The notes under the pieces were generated by a model that did no database searches, was not told where the DNA came from, and worked only from the letters and a program-made list of their open reading frames with translations. From Candidatus Bathyarchaeota archaeon (lineage in GTDB: Archaea > Thermoproteota > Bathyarchaeia > Bathyarchaeales > Bathyarchaeaceae): a stretch of 5,978 nucleotides of DNA. The stretch's first letter is position 1. The number at the start of each line of letters is the position of its first letter. The stretch spans positions 1 to 5,978 of the forward strand of contig JAGLRI010000083.1 of the NCBI GenBank assembly GCA_023136395.1, given 5' to 3'. The translations under genes were made by a program, and so were the position numbers. This document shows, one piece after another, positions 5,970 to 5,978 of this stretch.

Positions 5970-5978
5970 GCAAAGAAT

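Overview
The window looks like a piece of an archaeal chromosome, most likely from a Thermoproteota/Bathyarchaeia-like lineage, though the exact group cannot be read from the sequence. Four things point to archaea. The uridylyltransferase and the decarboxylase/epimerase have the sequence style of archaeal homologues. A TATA-type promoter lies between the two divergent genes. Ribosome binding sites are GGAG/GAGG-like, and GTG and TTG starts are used. Every gene concerns phosphorylation, nucleotidyl transfer, nucleotide-sugar synthesis or sugar transfer, so this reads as part of a glycan or conjugate-decoration locus.

Left block (1-2514, plus strand): three head-to-tail genes. The first, cut by the left edge, is an HPr-kinase-like P-loop kinase. 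The second, overlapping it by 14 bases, is an NTP_transf_5-type nucleotidyltransferase-fold protein with a partly degenerate active site. The third is a family 2 glycosyltransferase with a C-terminal membrane segment. HPr-kinase-like and NTP_transf_5 genes are known to occur together in lasso-peptide tailoring clusters and in exopolysaccharide/exosortase loci, so a substrate that is phosphorylated and then sugar-decorated is a reasonable inference. No substrate gene is visible here.

Middle (2515-2617): a short AT-rich convergent gap holding possible T-rich termination signals.

Right block (2618-5939): a minus-strand pair, galU and a UDP-glucuronate decarboxylase-like SDR, joined by a TGATG stop/start, faces away from a plus-strand UDP-glucose 6-dehydrogenase gene. 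Together they would run glucose-1-phosphate -> UDP-glucose -> UDP-glucuronate -> UDP-xylose. The divergent gap carries a TTATAA core. If galU starts at the ATG at 4506 and ugd at the GTG at 4596, both preceded by good Shine-Dalgarno sequences, the two starts lie almost equally far (about 45 bases) on either side of that core. This suggests one shared bidirectional promoter region controlling the whole UDP-sugar module.

The likely division of labour is that the right block makes activated sugars (UDP-Glc, UDP-GlcA, UDP-Xyl), and the glycosyltransferase and perhaps the nucleotidyltransferase-like protein of the left block use activated sugars or nucleotides on an acceptor. There are no RNA genes, CRISPR arrays or insertion sequences that I can see, and no gene-free stretch longer than about 100 bases.
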